Below, piece by piece: positions 22,268 through 36,600 of a stretch of 64,000 nucleotides of DNA; position 1 is the stretch's first letter; every line of letters begins with the position of its first letter. The position numbers and the translations under genes were made by a program. Source of the DNA: Varroa destructor (taxonomy: Eukaryota; Arthropoda; Arachnida; Mesostigmata; Varroidae); NCBI RefSeq assembly GCF_002443255.2, contig NW_019211458.1:12378578-12442577 (forward strand), in the 5' to 3' direction. The notes under the pieces were generated by a model. The model did not search any database. It was not told where the DNA came from and saw only the letters and a list, made by a program, of their open reading frames with translations.

Positions 22268-25200
22268 CGTACATTAGGCTGTTGTGTTTCTCACTGTTGG
22301 AAAAAAACGACAAAAAGTTTCCATACGAATACACCATACAGTCAATTATCGCTCTAGCCAACGCTTAGACCAAGTAGGAGATTGGTTGGTATCAGAAAAC
22401 GGGATAGTTCCCGACAAAATTATGCAGACTCTTAATCCCTGTTGGAACCTTAAGCCGGTTTTAACCTTATAGCACTTTATTTTTACTTACATTTCCTAAG
22501 TAAGTTTGCTCTCTACGATATGAAACAAAATACGTTTTCATTTACCTGCCCATTATCTTCCCATCAGTTCCGTTGGAATAAAATTTATATTTTACAAAGC
22601 ACAGTATTGGCAACTCCAGAGAGAAGTACCAAACGTTTATGTACCTGAACAAGCACTTGATGCTTGTAAGTCCTTATCGTTGTACTCCCTAGCCCAACAA
22701 CAGTCACACTTCGATCAAAATCGTTCAACTCATGTTCAACATATTGTTAGGACTGTAGTAAGTGGAAGTGCCTATTGCTAACTATTTTCAAAGCAATCGC
22801 TTGCCTGAATTTAACTTAAAAGCTATCGTGTCCATCATTGCTGCTTTTACCGTTCAACTTACACTTGTGTAATTTCAAATGGTGACTTCTAGCACAAAAC
22901 ACTATTACTTCGTTTGATGCTTCACAGTTTCGTTGTCTATACGGCACGATTCGGTTTGTTTCCAAACACATAATTGTTGTCGGTCTTAAGGGCCAATTTA
23001 TTTACATAATGGGCATCCCTTAGATATATATGCAAGTATATAGACATAGCATAACCCAGCTATGGTCGCATTCAAACAGGAACTTCTTAACAGAGATTGA
23101 ACACATAAAACGCATAAAGCTTGTCAGGAGGAAAAAAGTTATATATTATTGAAGTGGCCTACCGACTTTTCATTTTTATAACAGGGACACTAGGACAAGC
23201 ATAACTTAAAAATAAATTAATGCAGTATTTGTGCAAGAAGAAATATGGGAAACGAAATCATTGATTATTAGGAAGAAACAAAGAAGCTAGGTGATGCATT
23301 CGGAGATTTCTTAACTAAATTTATGAATTAGTTAATAATCGTAGCAAGAACTCGCTAATCAGTCAATAAGTAAATAATTTATTACGGTATATTAACGGTA
23401 TATACTTATAGCCATAACAACTTAAAGAAAAATTTAAACTGTACAGTGATTCAGCAAGATTATACGCGGAGCTACAAGAACCAAGATACAAACTACCGCG
23501 ATATATACATCTAAATAGATAAACCATTTACCATTATTAGCGTTATTTCAACCTACAGCATCTCTCTAAGTTCACGCAAATTTAATATGCTACTACAACA
23601 CTATCACGGCAACATACAATTATATTTAGGTATAATTTGACGATGCCGGACGTAGCTCGGATGACCTTTACAAATGCCACTAGAATTGTCAGTGAAGTAA
23701 AGAGTCAATGACTCCTGTAGCCAGGAGTTATCTGTGCGCGGGCTCCCAGTGTCTTTCGCTCTATCTGAAAACTTTTAGACACAATATAAGCGCTAAAATT
23801 ATGCCAAGATGATATCTTTCTCAACCTAAGGATTGCCAGCTTAAAGTAGTAGGTTCTGTGCATCCCTTCGAACAGCTGTCCACTGAGTTGCCGTGGCTGA
23901 CAGGAGCAGTTAAATATATGGATAATAACGACACAGATATGCTAACCCCGATCGTTTTAAGTAGACAAGCCTTGTGATTATGGACTGGTCTCTGAGACAT
24001 AAACCGTTCGGTAAACTACAAAAAAGTTGTTCTCTTTGAACTGTGTTCACAACTGACGGCCGGACAGGTCTCTGAGGAAACTATGTGAGGACTATTCTTT
24101 AGGACTTTGGGAACCAGAGTGTATAGGTCCTACATGTGGGTCCAGTGGCATATTTGTGTCAGTGCGATGGTGGTCAGTAGCTTAGCTGTCTTTCTGGGCA
24201 AAAAGATGTTGCCCCGCTAAGGCTTCAAGTTGATCGTCTAGGGGACGTGTCCTAGAAAAACCGGAACATATTCTGGGTTTTATCGCGCAAAAGGTCATTG
24301 CGAAAGTATATGTGACAGGCCACACACTTGACATTGAGGCCTTGTCCTAAGATTCTTTTCCAAGAACGTGCTTGTTAGAGCGATGAGGAACGAGAGTGGC
24401 GGATTCTCTGTAGTTTTCGTGCGAAAGCAATCTTCCGACTCGTGAAGTCCCAAATCACATATGTGCCCTAGGTAATGTATTGAACTCTCATCTCGCTGAG
24501 GAGCAGCTTAGGATGCCTAGAGATGGCCTGGTTAGACTGGACGTTGATATATATGTGAGATAGATATGTGGCTGCATGCTTTTGGTGGTCTAGGAGTTCG
24601 TCTTCCGGATGACAAATACACAACTGTTACGCATAGATCTGCCCTAGAAACGTTTTTGAAAAGTTCTCATGTGTCACAGTCAGTTTTTTCTCAGTTCTTC
24701 TCTTCCTGCAGCAGAGATCGGCACTCACTCACTCATTCTTCTCTAGCGTTGGCTGATACGCCGTGGGCCGCATAATAAAATACTTTGTAAGTCCCAGAGT
24801 TCTTTGAATCTGATCGCAGCCACTAGCTTTCCTCCTCAAACACCTACCACTTAAAATCATAATGCAAATTAGTTTGTTACTACCCATTTTTTAAAATTTT
24901 TTGTTGGAAAATGAGGTAAAAATGAAGAAGACACTCTTGACGTCAAATATGTTCATCTACAGTGGTCGATTTCTCAGCAGGCCAGAACTTAATTATACAT
25001 ACGTCAGATTTGAGTTTAACGAATGAGTGAGCGAATGTTTTAAAAGCTCATTGCCCTTTGTTACTAAGTATCTTTTGCTACTAAGTGCCTTTGTCACTAA
25101 GTGTCTTTTACTACTAAGAACCTTTTACTACTAAGAACCTTTTGCTACTAAGTGCCTTTTGTTATTAAGTGCCTTTTGTTATTAAGTGCCTTTTGTTACT

Positions 25201-28200
25201 AAGTGTCTTTTGCTACTAAATACCTTTTGTTACTAAGTAATATAGAAAGGAAGGTTAGTAAGTAACACAGTCAAGCAAATAGTTGCGGTCTCTTTTTGAC
25301 CTTTTGGGTCCATTATCACCCCTTACTAACAAGCTTTATAACTGTGGTATTACGTTACGAAAATAATAACAATGTTAAAAACCCTCGACCTTTGTCCTCA
25401 CCGGCTTCATCGTTGGTTGACAATCCTAATTCGCTGATGTGGCACGGAGTCCCATATATCGAGGTTGGTTCGGGTAACATTAGATAGCGTTTAATATATA
25501 TAAACAGCAAGTAGTTTTGCACTTCATATTTATGTGACTATAACCTGCGGCGTCACATGCTACACCATTACCGAACCAAAATGCAAATATTGCCTGCATT
25601 TAGCATCGTTCCGTCACCCTGTTAAGAGGTAAACCTTTTACGTTATTTCAGTATGACGCTATTTTTCAGTCGCCGAGATTTAAAAAACAAACTAACATAT
25701 AGAAGTCTACGATTTGCGGAACGACGAGAGCTTTTAGAATTTAGAATTATTTAAAAATGAGCATTATGCTTTACGGAAGAAACTGTTTCGATTGGAGATG
25801 CAATTTAAATAGAACTCATCGCACGGCGCTAACAAAATTAGTCTGATAGTTAACTATCTTAAAAAAATGTAGGACATTTACTAAAACTGAAGCAAGATGG
25901 TCAGCAAAGATTAGTTTTCAGGTCCAATGAAGGTCTTAAATTCTCTAAAACGACTAAAATAGCTCTATATCCGATTGGATATTTGGCTCATCTCACAATT
26001 AAATCAACAGATCCACAAAAACGAGCTAAATAAATACTCGAACGATTTTTTTACCAGACGTTTTAGAGATAACGTAACTTTATTATGCTTCTTGATTGTA
26101 TTCCTATTATTTCTGTATAAGGTTTGGTTAGCTATCAAGCATAAATCCGAAGGGTGATTTTATGCAATCACCGCACGCGTGGGCGTTGTCCAGGTGCCCT
26201 CTCCATAAAATGGCAAGACTCTTCGATCCTTCCGCTAGTGTAAGTTGCCATCGCGGCGTAGGGATTGGTTCGGGTTGCCTATCGGAAGTTAATGATGGTT
26301 GTATAGCTTGCAATTTTTTGGGCATAGCAAGCTTCCATACTGTGAATTCCATGAGGTGACACACAAGTATCATAACTTTCGTATACAATTAACTTCTATG
26401 CTAATTCGCGTCATAGGATGAACACCTTTTTAGGTAAGAAAAGAAAGATTTTTTGATTGAGTGCAGATCAATTTGACTACTACGATTTTACTAAACAACA
26501 AGCCAGTTCGTTAAGTTTTAGTAACTCACCTATACAGAACTAAAAAAAAACCAACAGATGTATGCGTATTTCTGATTTTGTATGTAATGGCACGGCTAGA
26601 AACACACGGGTGACGTATGCTTTCCTGGCAAATTCGCAAGTAATAGGTACACATGGAACAAAACTCTGTGCGGATCGCGATACCCTCATATTATTGAAGA
26701 TCACGATCATGAACATGATCATCATGTACGTGAATGCCCCGTGTAGAGATTCTGTGATGCCAGTTCTTGATTGTCTTTGGTTAAACTGTGCGTCCATTTA
26801 TAATAAAAGCAAAACTTCCAGTCGTACCAAAATTGGTTACAGATAAAATACGTTGCATTCGCAAATTATCTTTTATCCAGTCATAAAACGCGTGTCAAGC
26901 TCATCACAAAAGCGATTCTTTAATCATAATTTTTGCATAATTTAACGAGTCTCGAACAGAGGAACGAAATGAGACGATTTTTGACGTTTCCGCAATTAAT
27001 GGATGAGCTTTATCTACACGCTAGCAAACAGAGACCGTAGGCCAATGGTTATACTTTTCTGGTGGCCATATTTGATAGTTACATGCGCGCTTATGGATTA
27101 TACTCAGAAATAAATGCTAGCTGTTGTAACTTGGCTTTGTTAATGCAGGATACGGCCGTTATTGACGAGCAAGAATCAAACTTACATCGGCGCGCCACAC
27201 CGAACCACCATTAGACTTAGTTAGGGGCAGGTTTAGTGAGCTCAAATAAAGAGCGCTCGCGCACTGATCTGCAGAAATATGTTCGGGACATCTCAAATCA
27301 AAAGAATGATGGAACGAAAAAGATATGGTTTGACGTGTTAGAAACGACCAGGTGCATCGGAGACAACGATATACGGTCATGTTAGTCGAGGTAGGATAGC
27401 TTTGTGGAGGGATTCAGCGATCCAACTAAGCCGGTCTAGTCCAATCGACTTGGTGGTAGCCTCCACTCTTTCATGCCAGCCCGCAGCATTCTTAAATGAA
27501 GATTTGGGTTGATTCTAAAAAGAAAAACGCATAAAAAAGGAATCTTGTGTCACCGTCTCGCCTGAGCTCTCAGACTAAGCCCTTCTTAAATAGGTTTAAC
27601 CTTAGTGGTGCCCGCTTGTATGAATTGTTCAATCTTTTTACAAAACGAAACGAATCTTGCAGTTAGTACAATGTACATCTTCGCCGTTTGAAATGCAGAT
27701 CAAAAAGATTACGCGCCACTCTCTGGAACGGTTACTACATTATTGCAGTGTTTCTATTTTACCATTATGATTTCATTAACTACCAAATATATTTGGTATC
27801 TATGCTATGCTTTAGATATTCGACCAACTCCATACGCTTCTTCTTGTCAACTGCAAAAGAGTTTCTAGCAATGGAATATTAATTTTAAATTGCGGACCAT
27901 TGCAAGGGACAGTAAAAGGTCGGTATTGATTAGGCATGCACTGAACTATACCATTTCCTTGTTCAGGACTGCTTCCCTGAGAAACAAGCACTGAGAAGAA
28001 TCGCAGTGTTATAGGTTCTTTATTATACAGTAATTTTTAGGAGGTGTTTTGTTAAGCTTTTTCTCACGTGTAACAGGTGACCCGACATTATCCAATTATG
28101 TTCTCATTTACTCTATATTTCTATGGAAAAGACTGAAGAGTAAACTAGTCCTGTTTGCGATCTAGGCTAGACGCTTTAATTTTTTTGTCAATTAGTAGTT

Positions 28201-31200
28201 TGCCCCCAAGGTTTTCCGGCGATAAAAAAGGCTTTGAAAATGCAATTTGCCTCTCCAAGAACTAGCACAAGACATAATAGGCTCTTGACAGGCCGCGGGC
28301 CTTCAGACGTCAACAGTTGGATCTGCTTTGTACCGTTTAAGCACACTATGGTCCAGGGCCTGGCTGATGTGAAAATAACCTAAAATAGAATAGTATTTAT
28401 AGTTAGGCGCGTCAAGTGCGCTAAACATAAATGTATTCTTATATAAATAAACTAACGGTGCGCTGAATCAATCGTGGTCTTATTGACGGTCCAGGGTCCC
28501 TGTGATTGCAAAAACCCAGAAATCCACGTAGACGGCAATAACATAGATTCAATTTGCCGCTGATAGTAAACGTGGGTACGAAAATAGTGAAATTAATACT
28601 GAACATTTTAGACAGGTTTATTTGTTTCCTGTCTAGCCGCAATTCGCCCTGCGATGCAAGCAAAATAAATTGTGTCAGCGACCCCTTCAGACGTCCGCAG
28701 CATTCGAAATCCGTTCAAACACACGAAATTTCAACGTTGACAGGCGGTCAATAATAGATGATTTACTTATTGAGTGGAGATTGGAAAAAGCGGTTATAAT
28801 TACTGTTAATTTTCGTCTGTTATGTTATTCGCCGGCAGACGTGTATTCATTTGATTTTTTTTATGATGCTTCTTTATTTTTTTAGTTTAGCGTGATGGGA
28901 TAGCTATGTCCACTTTTCCAAATGGTGGGTTTCTAACAAAAAATAGTTACATGTTATAAATAAATAAATTAAATGTAGTTTGTATGTAAAATAGCATTGT
29001 CCGAAATGGTTAATAACACTTGTTTTCCTGGGTTCAAAGCTAAGGTACGCAACGGGGGGAGCTGTTTCACTTGGATGAAAAATCATTTTAGTAAAGGAGT
29101 AAATATTATGATACAGAGCTAAGTATTTAAGATTTAATCAAACGAGTTGTTTTGAGAATCGTCGTGCCAACTCTGTGTGGCTACGCGGAGCTCATAACTA
29201 GGACAATCCAAATGCTTGAGACGGCGTTGTTTGTCATAAGGAACCATTTCTGTAACTTAAAGCAATGCAAACATTTGTCCTTCGTAGATAATGGCCGATC
29301 GATAAAGTATCATTGTAAATAATCTACATTTCATTATATCAAAGTGCAATGGGAATAGCGCAAACTCGAATTTGGATGACGTAGTAGATACCTGCAGCCT
29401 TGGCCATATGCCAAGGACATATATACATACACCATATAATGAGGAATAAACACTAGAAGTCAACCATATGGTTTTTGTTTACGTGCCGCGACTCAATTAA
29501 ATCAACATGTTTCATTTGTTTTTTTTTGTTCACAGTTGTCAGTTTGGCTTAAGTGCATGGCTGCTCTACATCTGTACTCTACTCGCCGATAAAAGCAGTG
29601 CCTATCTTGCTCCCCGTGGCAGAAACGTTTCTCAAGCTATTTCCGACGCAACGCCATGAGATTATGACATAAATAATTCCAAAGGAGCGTTTAAGACACG
29701 GCGGTACTGTAGTAAATTAGCAAGCTTCCGGGTCTCAGAGACAGAGCGTGCGAGAACAGCCCAATGTTTAGGCTCGATTTCAACCAGGCTGGCTCATGTC
29801 ACGCTACAGGTTTTCCGAAACAGGCACTCACTTTTATCGGCCTGTTATAGCTGGGCACGAGTTCACCTAATCGCAGGCAAACTAGCAGCTCTGTATTGAG
29901 AAATATTGTCAATAGTCTAAATAAATGAGTAGGACTTCCTAAAGCAGTCGGTGATACCTATGAGAATATATATATATATGCGACTTTCCGAATCTGACCC
30001 ATCGGCCATTTATTTTAGGCGTTAATCTTATCTCGGACCAACCCCACAGAACGATGGATAGAATGTCATTCTAATAGGGTTTTACGGATATAATTGCCCA
30101 ATGGACGAAGCAGCACATTTTGGTGCTGTCATTTCGGTTGACGTGCTGAGATGAATATTATCTTCACAGCAATACACCATGCGATTCTCTGATGAATATC
30201 GTCCAATAATTCCCTTTTGTCTTTTGAGCCCAACCCGCGTGCGGCCTTATAGTTATAATTATGCAACTAGTTCTAGCTATTGCCATTCCCAGTGCGTGTA
30301 AGACCAAGCAGCAGTAGCAGTATCCATGCGGGAGAGAAGCTTACCAGAGGACGCCTTTCCATCTCTTTGTCCCATCATATCATTCGCTACTTTTTAAGGT
30401 CACGACACAGTTGTCCAGCTTCAACTAAGGAACTATTACGAATAGATGTAATCGTTTCTTTTTGTGTGGGCGACATACCAGAACCGTTTTTATTTTTTCC
30501 TCTCGATTATTGAAACGACGCTACTAGACGCTAGAAAAACGTCTGAGGGATAAATGATGATGGTGAAGGCGCTTCCTTGATGTGTTTTGTATTCGTGCTA
30601 AAATGACGAAAGTTAAAAACGATACTAGTACACGGTAATTAAAAGTTTTCCTTTCTTTTAATGTAATCAGTTTGGTTCATAGGATTTGTAGTTTAATGAT
30701 GGCATAACAGACACGAAGCGTTTAGGTATTATCTTTTGCTTTTGGTCTACGTATAACATTAACGTAAAAAAAAAAAAAAAAGAATACAAGGGAAAAACTG
30801 TACTTTGCCTTCTCCTCAATTCTGTAATATCAAATTATCTTCTGAAACATGGTTATCAGAATAACTTGTTTCATCGAACGTTTATCTAGAAAGAAACAGT
30901 CATTTACTTAATTCATTAGCTCGCTTAATACAGTAGAAATCGAATTTTCTCTTTAAGGCTATGCTTAAAACCCTCGTGAATGGTTAATTCTTGCTCCACA
31001 CACATATATATTTACGAAAAGGTGGGTTTATATAGGCCACACTTTTTTCTCGCGAGAAAACGATGACTTCAAACTTGAATATTATCAAATCACCATTTTA
31101 TTTCCATGTAGACTGGTTAAAAATGTATGACCAGTTGAGTTACTATTTTTTTTATTACTTTTTCTCAAATTGTTAGTTGTATAGGACAGCTAAATATTGT

Positions 31201-33634
31201 TTTGTATTTCATCGATTTTCTGCTGAACGATATGAACATATACAAATTTTTCTAATTCGAATTTTAATTTTCTTAATTTTTTAAATATAATTTAATAGAT
31301 TACGCCGTCACATTGAGTTGTATTGCATGATCGCCCTGGAAGCTAAATGGGCCAGGGAAAGGTGGCGCTATGTGTAACACTGCTTCTCAAGCACTCGTGA
31401 AATCGGATGTCGTCGATACTGATTTTATAGATAAATTGAATGAACTTCAAGCCTGATTTCAGAGTAGAACTCTGTTTAAGGCGAATTTACCATAAAACAT
31501 CGTAGTTTGTATTCGTAGCAAAACTGTATGACAACTATTATTACTAAACAAATGATAAACCTTAACCTGCCCAATTCGGCAATAAATAATTGCAAAAGAT
31601 TGTCTTTTATAGCAAGAATTACACCTCTGTTTCTAAAGGAGAGCGTTTTCCTTGTAGCTTGACTGAAGTACTGATCTCTTCGTACGAAATCATCAGTAGC
31701 TCACCTAGGCTAACCTCTGTCCATGTGTAATAGACCACCACCTAGTAGAGCTATGTAGGTTAAGGACATAGGTGTCCTAAATTGATATTTTCTCGGAAAT
31801 AAGTTGTAGTAAGCATATTTTGGCTATATAATAGTAAAGTCTTTAACAAATGAACCGATACAATTTTTCCTTTCTTGTAGGACAGATTGTTTCTGTGTTG
31901 GTACGTATAGCCCCATTTCCTCTTATATATATATACGCTCGAATTGAGGTTTTTTCTTAGACCATATCCATTATAAATGATTCAACGAAATGCCTTCTAT
32001 GGGCTAGAAGTGTCGTCACTGAAGATAAAACTTGTTTAATATAACTATTCGCTGCAATTACAGTTAACAATGCGAAACTTAAATAATTTAGTAATCGTTC
32101 TCAAAATATATTTAATCAGCAAGTGGCTTTTCAGCACGAATCTTGCCTCAAGCAATGTTGGCACGTATAAACTTATTAAAGTTCCATCCAAATACACTTC
32201 ATACAAACAAATTCTAGCGGAATTAGATTTTGGGCTGCGTTCCAAAAATCTTCAAAGCGGCCAAAAAGTCCAAAGGCGCGAAAAGTGTTAACCTTATCCG
32301 GCCATTGTTTTCTACTTCGAAAGTCCAGGTGTATCAAAAATGGCCGTCTGGGCCATTTTAATGAACTTTTGAGCCCTTGCAAAGGATCGTTCGGTTTGTT
32401 TCACGAAAATTTTCCTTATGCCTTTCAGAAGTCGCACGAAGACTGACAATGGTGCAAGCTTTCGATTTTGGGCAAAAAAAGCTTTTGGTTTTGGTAGCGG
32501 TTCGTCCAGTATGAAGATATTGAATGAAAGCCCCCAGTAACCGAAACGACGTAATGTCTTCCATCATGATGAGTTTGTTATTTGAAGTTGCTTTAGAAAG
32601 AACATGCCTTCTTCTAGTACTATAAATGCCCATTACGGCGGTCGTCGCAATTTCGATACCATATATATATATGTAAATATTGACCGTTTTAGAGTTAAAA
32701 TTAAAGCAATTATCTTTTTATATTCTAAAACAATATTACTAAGCTAAATATGCTTTATTTCTGATTGATGGCTAACATCATAATCCCATCACTGTGGAAA
32801 TAAATATTTTTAAATTGATATTCTCTCAGTTGCTACCGAGCACTTAAAGATATAGGTGATCTGGCATTATGATGGCAGATTACAATGCCCGTTCTATTCG
32901 CTACTTTCGGTGGATTGTCTTTTTTTTTTTTTAATAAAGTCATCCAACTAACAAAATCGTCAGCACTTTTTCGATAACTTAATGTAATTGAAGTTACCTA
33001 ATTTTGGTCTCTTTATTTTGAGCATTTTCACAATCATGAGAAGAAAGTACAGCAACTAAGCATTCTCCTACAACGAATTCTCTATTAGTTCTCATAGGTC
33101 TGAAATAATGGAGAAGTTCTATAATAATCTCCATTAGCAGCAGTCGTTATTGACTTTAATTCTAATGTTGCATTTAAGCTGCTTAGTGACATGCCCTCTA
33201 TTACGACTGTGTCCGACTAGAAGTTGTACTAATTGAAATGAATGAAAGTTTCAAGCGAAAACATATAAAAACAAGGCGATGTACGTACGAGATGGTTTCA
33301 GACAGTAAAAAAAAAGATGATCGAAATGAAGCATCTATTGGTCTGCAATCTACTTCTACGCAAGAGGGAAGGGCATTGATGATGAACATCATTAAAAACG
33401 AATTGTCGCTTCGATCGACCGTAGAGAAGGTCGATGTATCACCGTAGGGCTAATTATTCAGTCAACATGGTCTATCTGCATAAATAGAAACAGCTTTATA
33501 AGTGACAGGGTACATGAGTTGACGAGAAATATTGCGATCGTTTTATCGAAACAGAATCACCCCTCTCTAAAACTACCTGTGTGAAATAACGTAGAATATT
33601 TAGTATTGGAAATTGTTTGAGCAATTAAGTGAGG
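22268..33634. other. 11-kb stretch without an identified gene
   Basis: The upstream flank of the DUF229 gene and of the EMI-FAS1 gene. Open frames here are short (at most about 94 codons) and come as overlapping antisense pairs typical of chance. The contents I can name are the 17-bp minisatellite at 25053-25238, poly-A and poly-T runs such as 30768-30781, and short TA repeats (for example 29967-29979 and 31924-31935). On the minus strand at 32045-32633, three frames overlap end to end as if from one frameshifted reading frame, but I recognise no family. A 69-codon frame at 33238-33447 sits just upstream of the EMI-FAS1 start and may be a leader frame or chance. Confidence 0.6.
25053..25238. 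repeat. minisatellite, 11 tandem copies of a 17-bp unit
   Basis: Eleven head-to-tail units with consensus RCCTTTTGYTACTAAGT fill exactly 186 bp, ten units of 17 and one of 16. Copies 7 and 8 are identical; the others differ at the first two bases, at the G/A and T/C in the middle, and at the last base. The mixture of variants points to unequal exchange between copies rather than recent amplification of one unit. No open frame is maintained across it. Confidence 0.95.
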
Positions 33635-36600
33635 ATGAGGAAGTTTGTAGTGTTGGCCACTGCTGCAGTGATGATTTTGTTGGGTCCGGCGCAAGCAGTC
33701 CGCCGAAAGTTGATCAAACAAGCACATTACGGTGACCAACATCCATTACAATTCCTCTTCCAACATCATCAAATAGTGGGGTAAGTTCATTGTTATGTTA
33801 GACCTTATGATATTTTACTGCATAACTGCGGTCTCACACATCCGACAGCTGGTATTATATTTTCTTTCCCCAGCACCACTTTCGATGGTAGATTTTTATT
33901 TCTATGAAAATCGCTTCATAATTGTGCAGTACTTTCAACCTTTTCCTCAGGAGATCTAAAGAGTAACCTGGGGCAATTTAGTAACTTGTCCTGTAGGTCT
34001 TCAATTTTTCGTATATATACATATATATATAATCAAGGTAAATATGCAAGGTACGTGCTTATCATTTTTGTCTATAGATAGACGTATTTTACCAGAATTC
34101 TCATGTTTTCTGATCATAAAGAACCGTTTTTGTTAAATCAAGTCTAATGTTCTCCATCTTTTTCCTTTACCAGCTTTTTAGTAAAATTACCTGCTAGATT
34201 TATTGTAATGGCGTACATTACGCATACATTACGGGTACGTAATATATGTAATGTATATCCTAATGAATATACTATCTTGCTGCCATAGGCCTAATATGTG
34301 CGCGGTCGAGTACGTACCAGAACTGAGTTGGACCTTCCATACAGATTCAGAACAGTGGCTTCGTCGGAATGTTTGCGGCTTCAAGACGTACGTATTTTAC
34401 TGTGTCGTGCCATACTACTTACCTTTGAACGAAGTATCGCCCCTCATATACATACATATATATATATATATATACATAGACTGCTCTGAAATCACGTTAC
34501 AAATTAATTAAGCAAATTGATGAGGAGCTGTACTGAAGTGTTACATGTGTACGGACATCTAGTTACTACAGAAACTATTGCATTTTGTCGCAAGGATAAA
34601 AGAAGTTATGACGTAAATTGCTAAAAGTGGAGTTTAATGGGTTTATTCGGGCCCAGCTTCAGTAGAGTTTGAAGAATAAAAATTTTTCTAGTGTCCGATG
34701 ACCAGCAAGCCGTAGAATACAGCGCATCCTGTATTCAGGAGATTTTAAGAGTGAGAATGATGTAATTTGCATTATGTAGGAGAAAAACGGAATTAAGGTC
34801 CATATTGCATAACCCCGTACCAATCATGAAAATAACACAAACCGTTTGACAATAATTATTCTGTAGCAAACTAGCATGCCTCTACGTTTAGTCAAAATAG
34901 TAATTTACACAGACGCTAAACAACCATGGAATTACGTTGCGAATTATCAACTAGACATGTCTAGGTACGAACGCACAAGTAATCAACTAATGGATGGCTT
35001 TTTGTGCACGAATTTCAGACAAGTTCACTTTGAATGTTGTGAGGGGTACACGACCGTCTACAGATTGACGGGCTGCAGCGGTGTTCTCGCTTTGAGGGAC
35101 ATCTTGAAAACGGCTCGCTCAATGGGAGCAGGCCTTTTCGTTGAGTACGTACCAAAGCTAACAAAGTAATAGGAACCTTCAACTGAAACGTTAGAAAGAC
35201 TAATGCGTGTATTGAGGGATGCCGTATATAGCAAGACAAAATCTTTGCATATGCTTCATACGCGAACACAATGCTATTAGCCTAAATACACATAAATATT
35301 ATTATAGTATTATATATCATAATAGCTACCAGCTCGAGCGAGCGAGCAAGCTTCAGTGAGAAATAGAAATTAAAGGCAATACTTTTTGTTCACTACGATC
35401 AGAACTAATGTAATTGCACTAACTGTGTTTACGATCTTGCTTTTCTATGTAATTTTTTTTTATTATTTCATTTCCTTAGCTATTTTCTTCGGGCACCAAC
35501 GGCTCGCGAGACACTCATGAAAGCGGCCGCTGACGGAGCTGTAACTCTGTTTGTTCCTTCGGACGAAGCCATTCGTACAATGAGTACTGAAACGCGTCTT
35601 GTTTTCGAAAGTAATCTTCACCGAAATCTGCTGTACCACGCTCTACCTGGCAGAGTACACATAAAGGACCTTCCAGAAGGAGATACCACTCTGAGGTATT
35701 TATTGGCACAAAAATTATGATTGACATGAACTAGCACTTACGATAGCCAGTATACTTCAATTTTTACTAATTCAATAAAAACATAGGTTTTGCGTTAAAA
35801 CAATGTATATTCCCTAAAGTGAATATGCAGGTGAATCTTTGCGCAGAGAAAAAAAAAATTTTACGAAAACTAAAATCATACATATTTGGAAATGGCACAT
35901 ATTGGCTGAGACTTTCCCTTGCTAAGCTCTATTGAATTAATCAATAAATGTAAGGTTTTGCGGCTTCTTCATCCAGATCATTAGATGGATACCAAACACC
36001 GCTGCGGATCTTGCGGTCTTCGAATCAGGTGAGACGTAACACTGAGATCATCAGCAACAGTAAAAGCTAAGAGTTCAATTTCACTCGAACTTCAGAATTA
36101 GTTCAGTGGGTTATCTAAACGAGATAATGCCATAATATATGCAAAAAGATCGTGCAACTTATGAAACGTATATTTTTATGGTCTAAAATGATCGATGAGA
36201 TAATAATATTCTATAAAGGTAACTACAGTATAGTCTAGCATTTTTTTCTCCATTTTTCGCTTCATCTGGACTTAGCAGACTATTTGGAGCACCATTTTCA
36301 TATATATGACCTGTATGAGCAAACCTAGCCGATTTTAATTTGGCTAAAGTTGCAGAGTGTGGAACAGTTCCTCTAAACTATCTCAATATCTTCCCATGCA
36401 GACATAGAACGAAAAGGGTGGGAAAATGATTATCCGTATCACTTTTCATATCCATGACCAATAGCATGTGTTGTATTTACTTAGGTGGACACGGTCAATT
36501 GTCACTTAATCACACGCAAAGATCATCGAGCCACGAACGGCGTGGTGCACGTTATCGGCGCCGTACTTAATCCGTTAGCCTCAAGTGACGCCACGTTGCT

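Noticed and set aside
22151..22472. Plus-strand frames over the DUF229 N-terminal exon
   Set aside because: Antisense shadows of the signal-anchor exon 22004-22267 and its upstream flank.
28740..28885. Esterase-like phrase KAVIITVNFRLL on the plus strand
   Set aside because: Only one short match to the VVVTVNYRL motif, with no flanking family sequence and no splice sites; probably chance.
32045..32633. Three overlapping minus-strand frames suggesting one frameshifted protein
   Set aside because: Compared by eye with mariner transposase and reverse transcriptase motifs; none found, so no call beyond a note.
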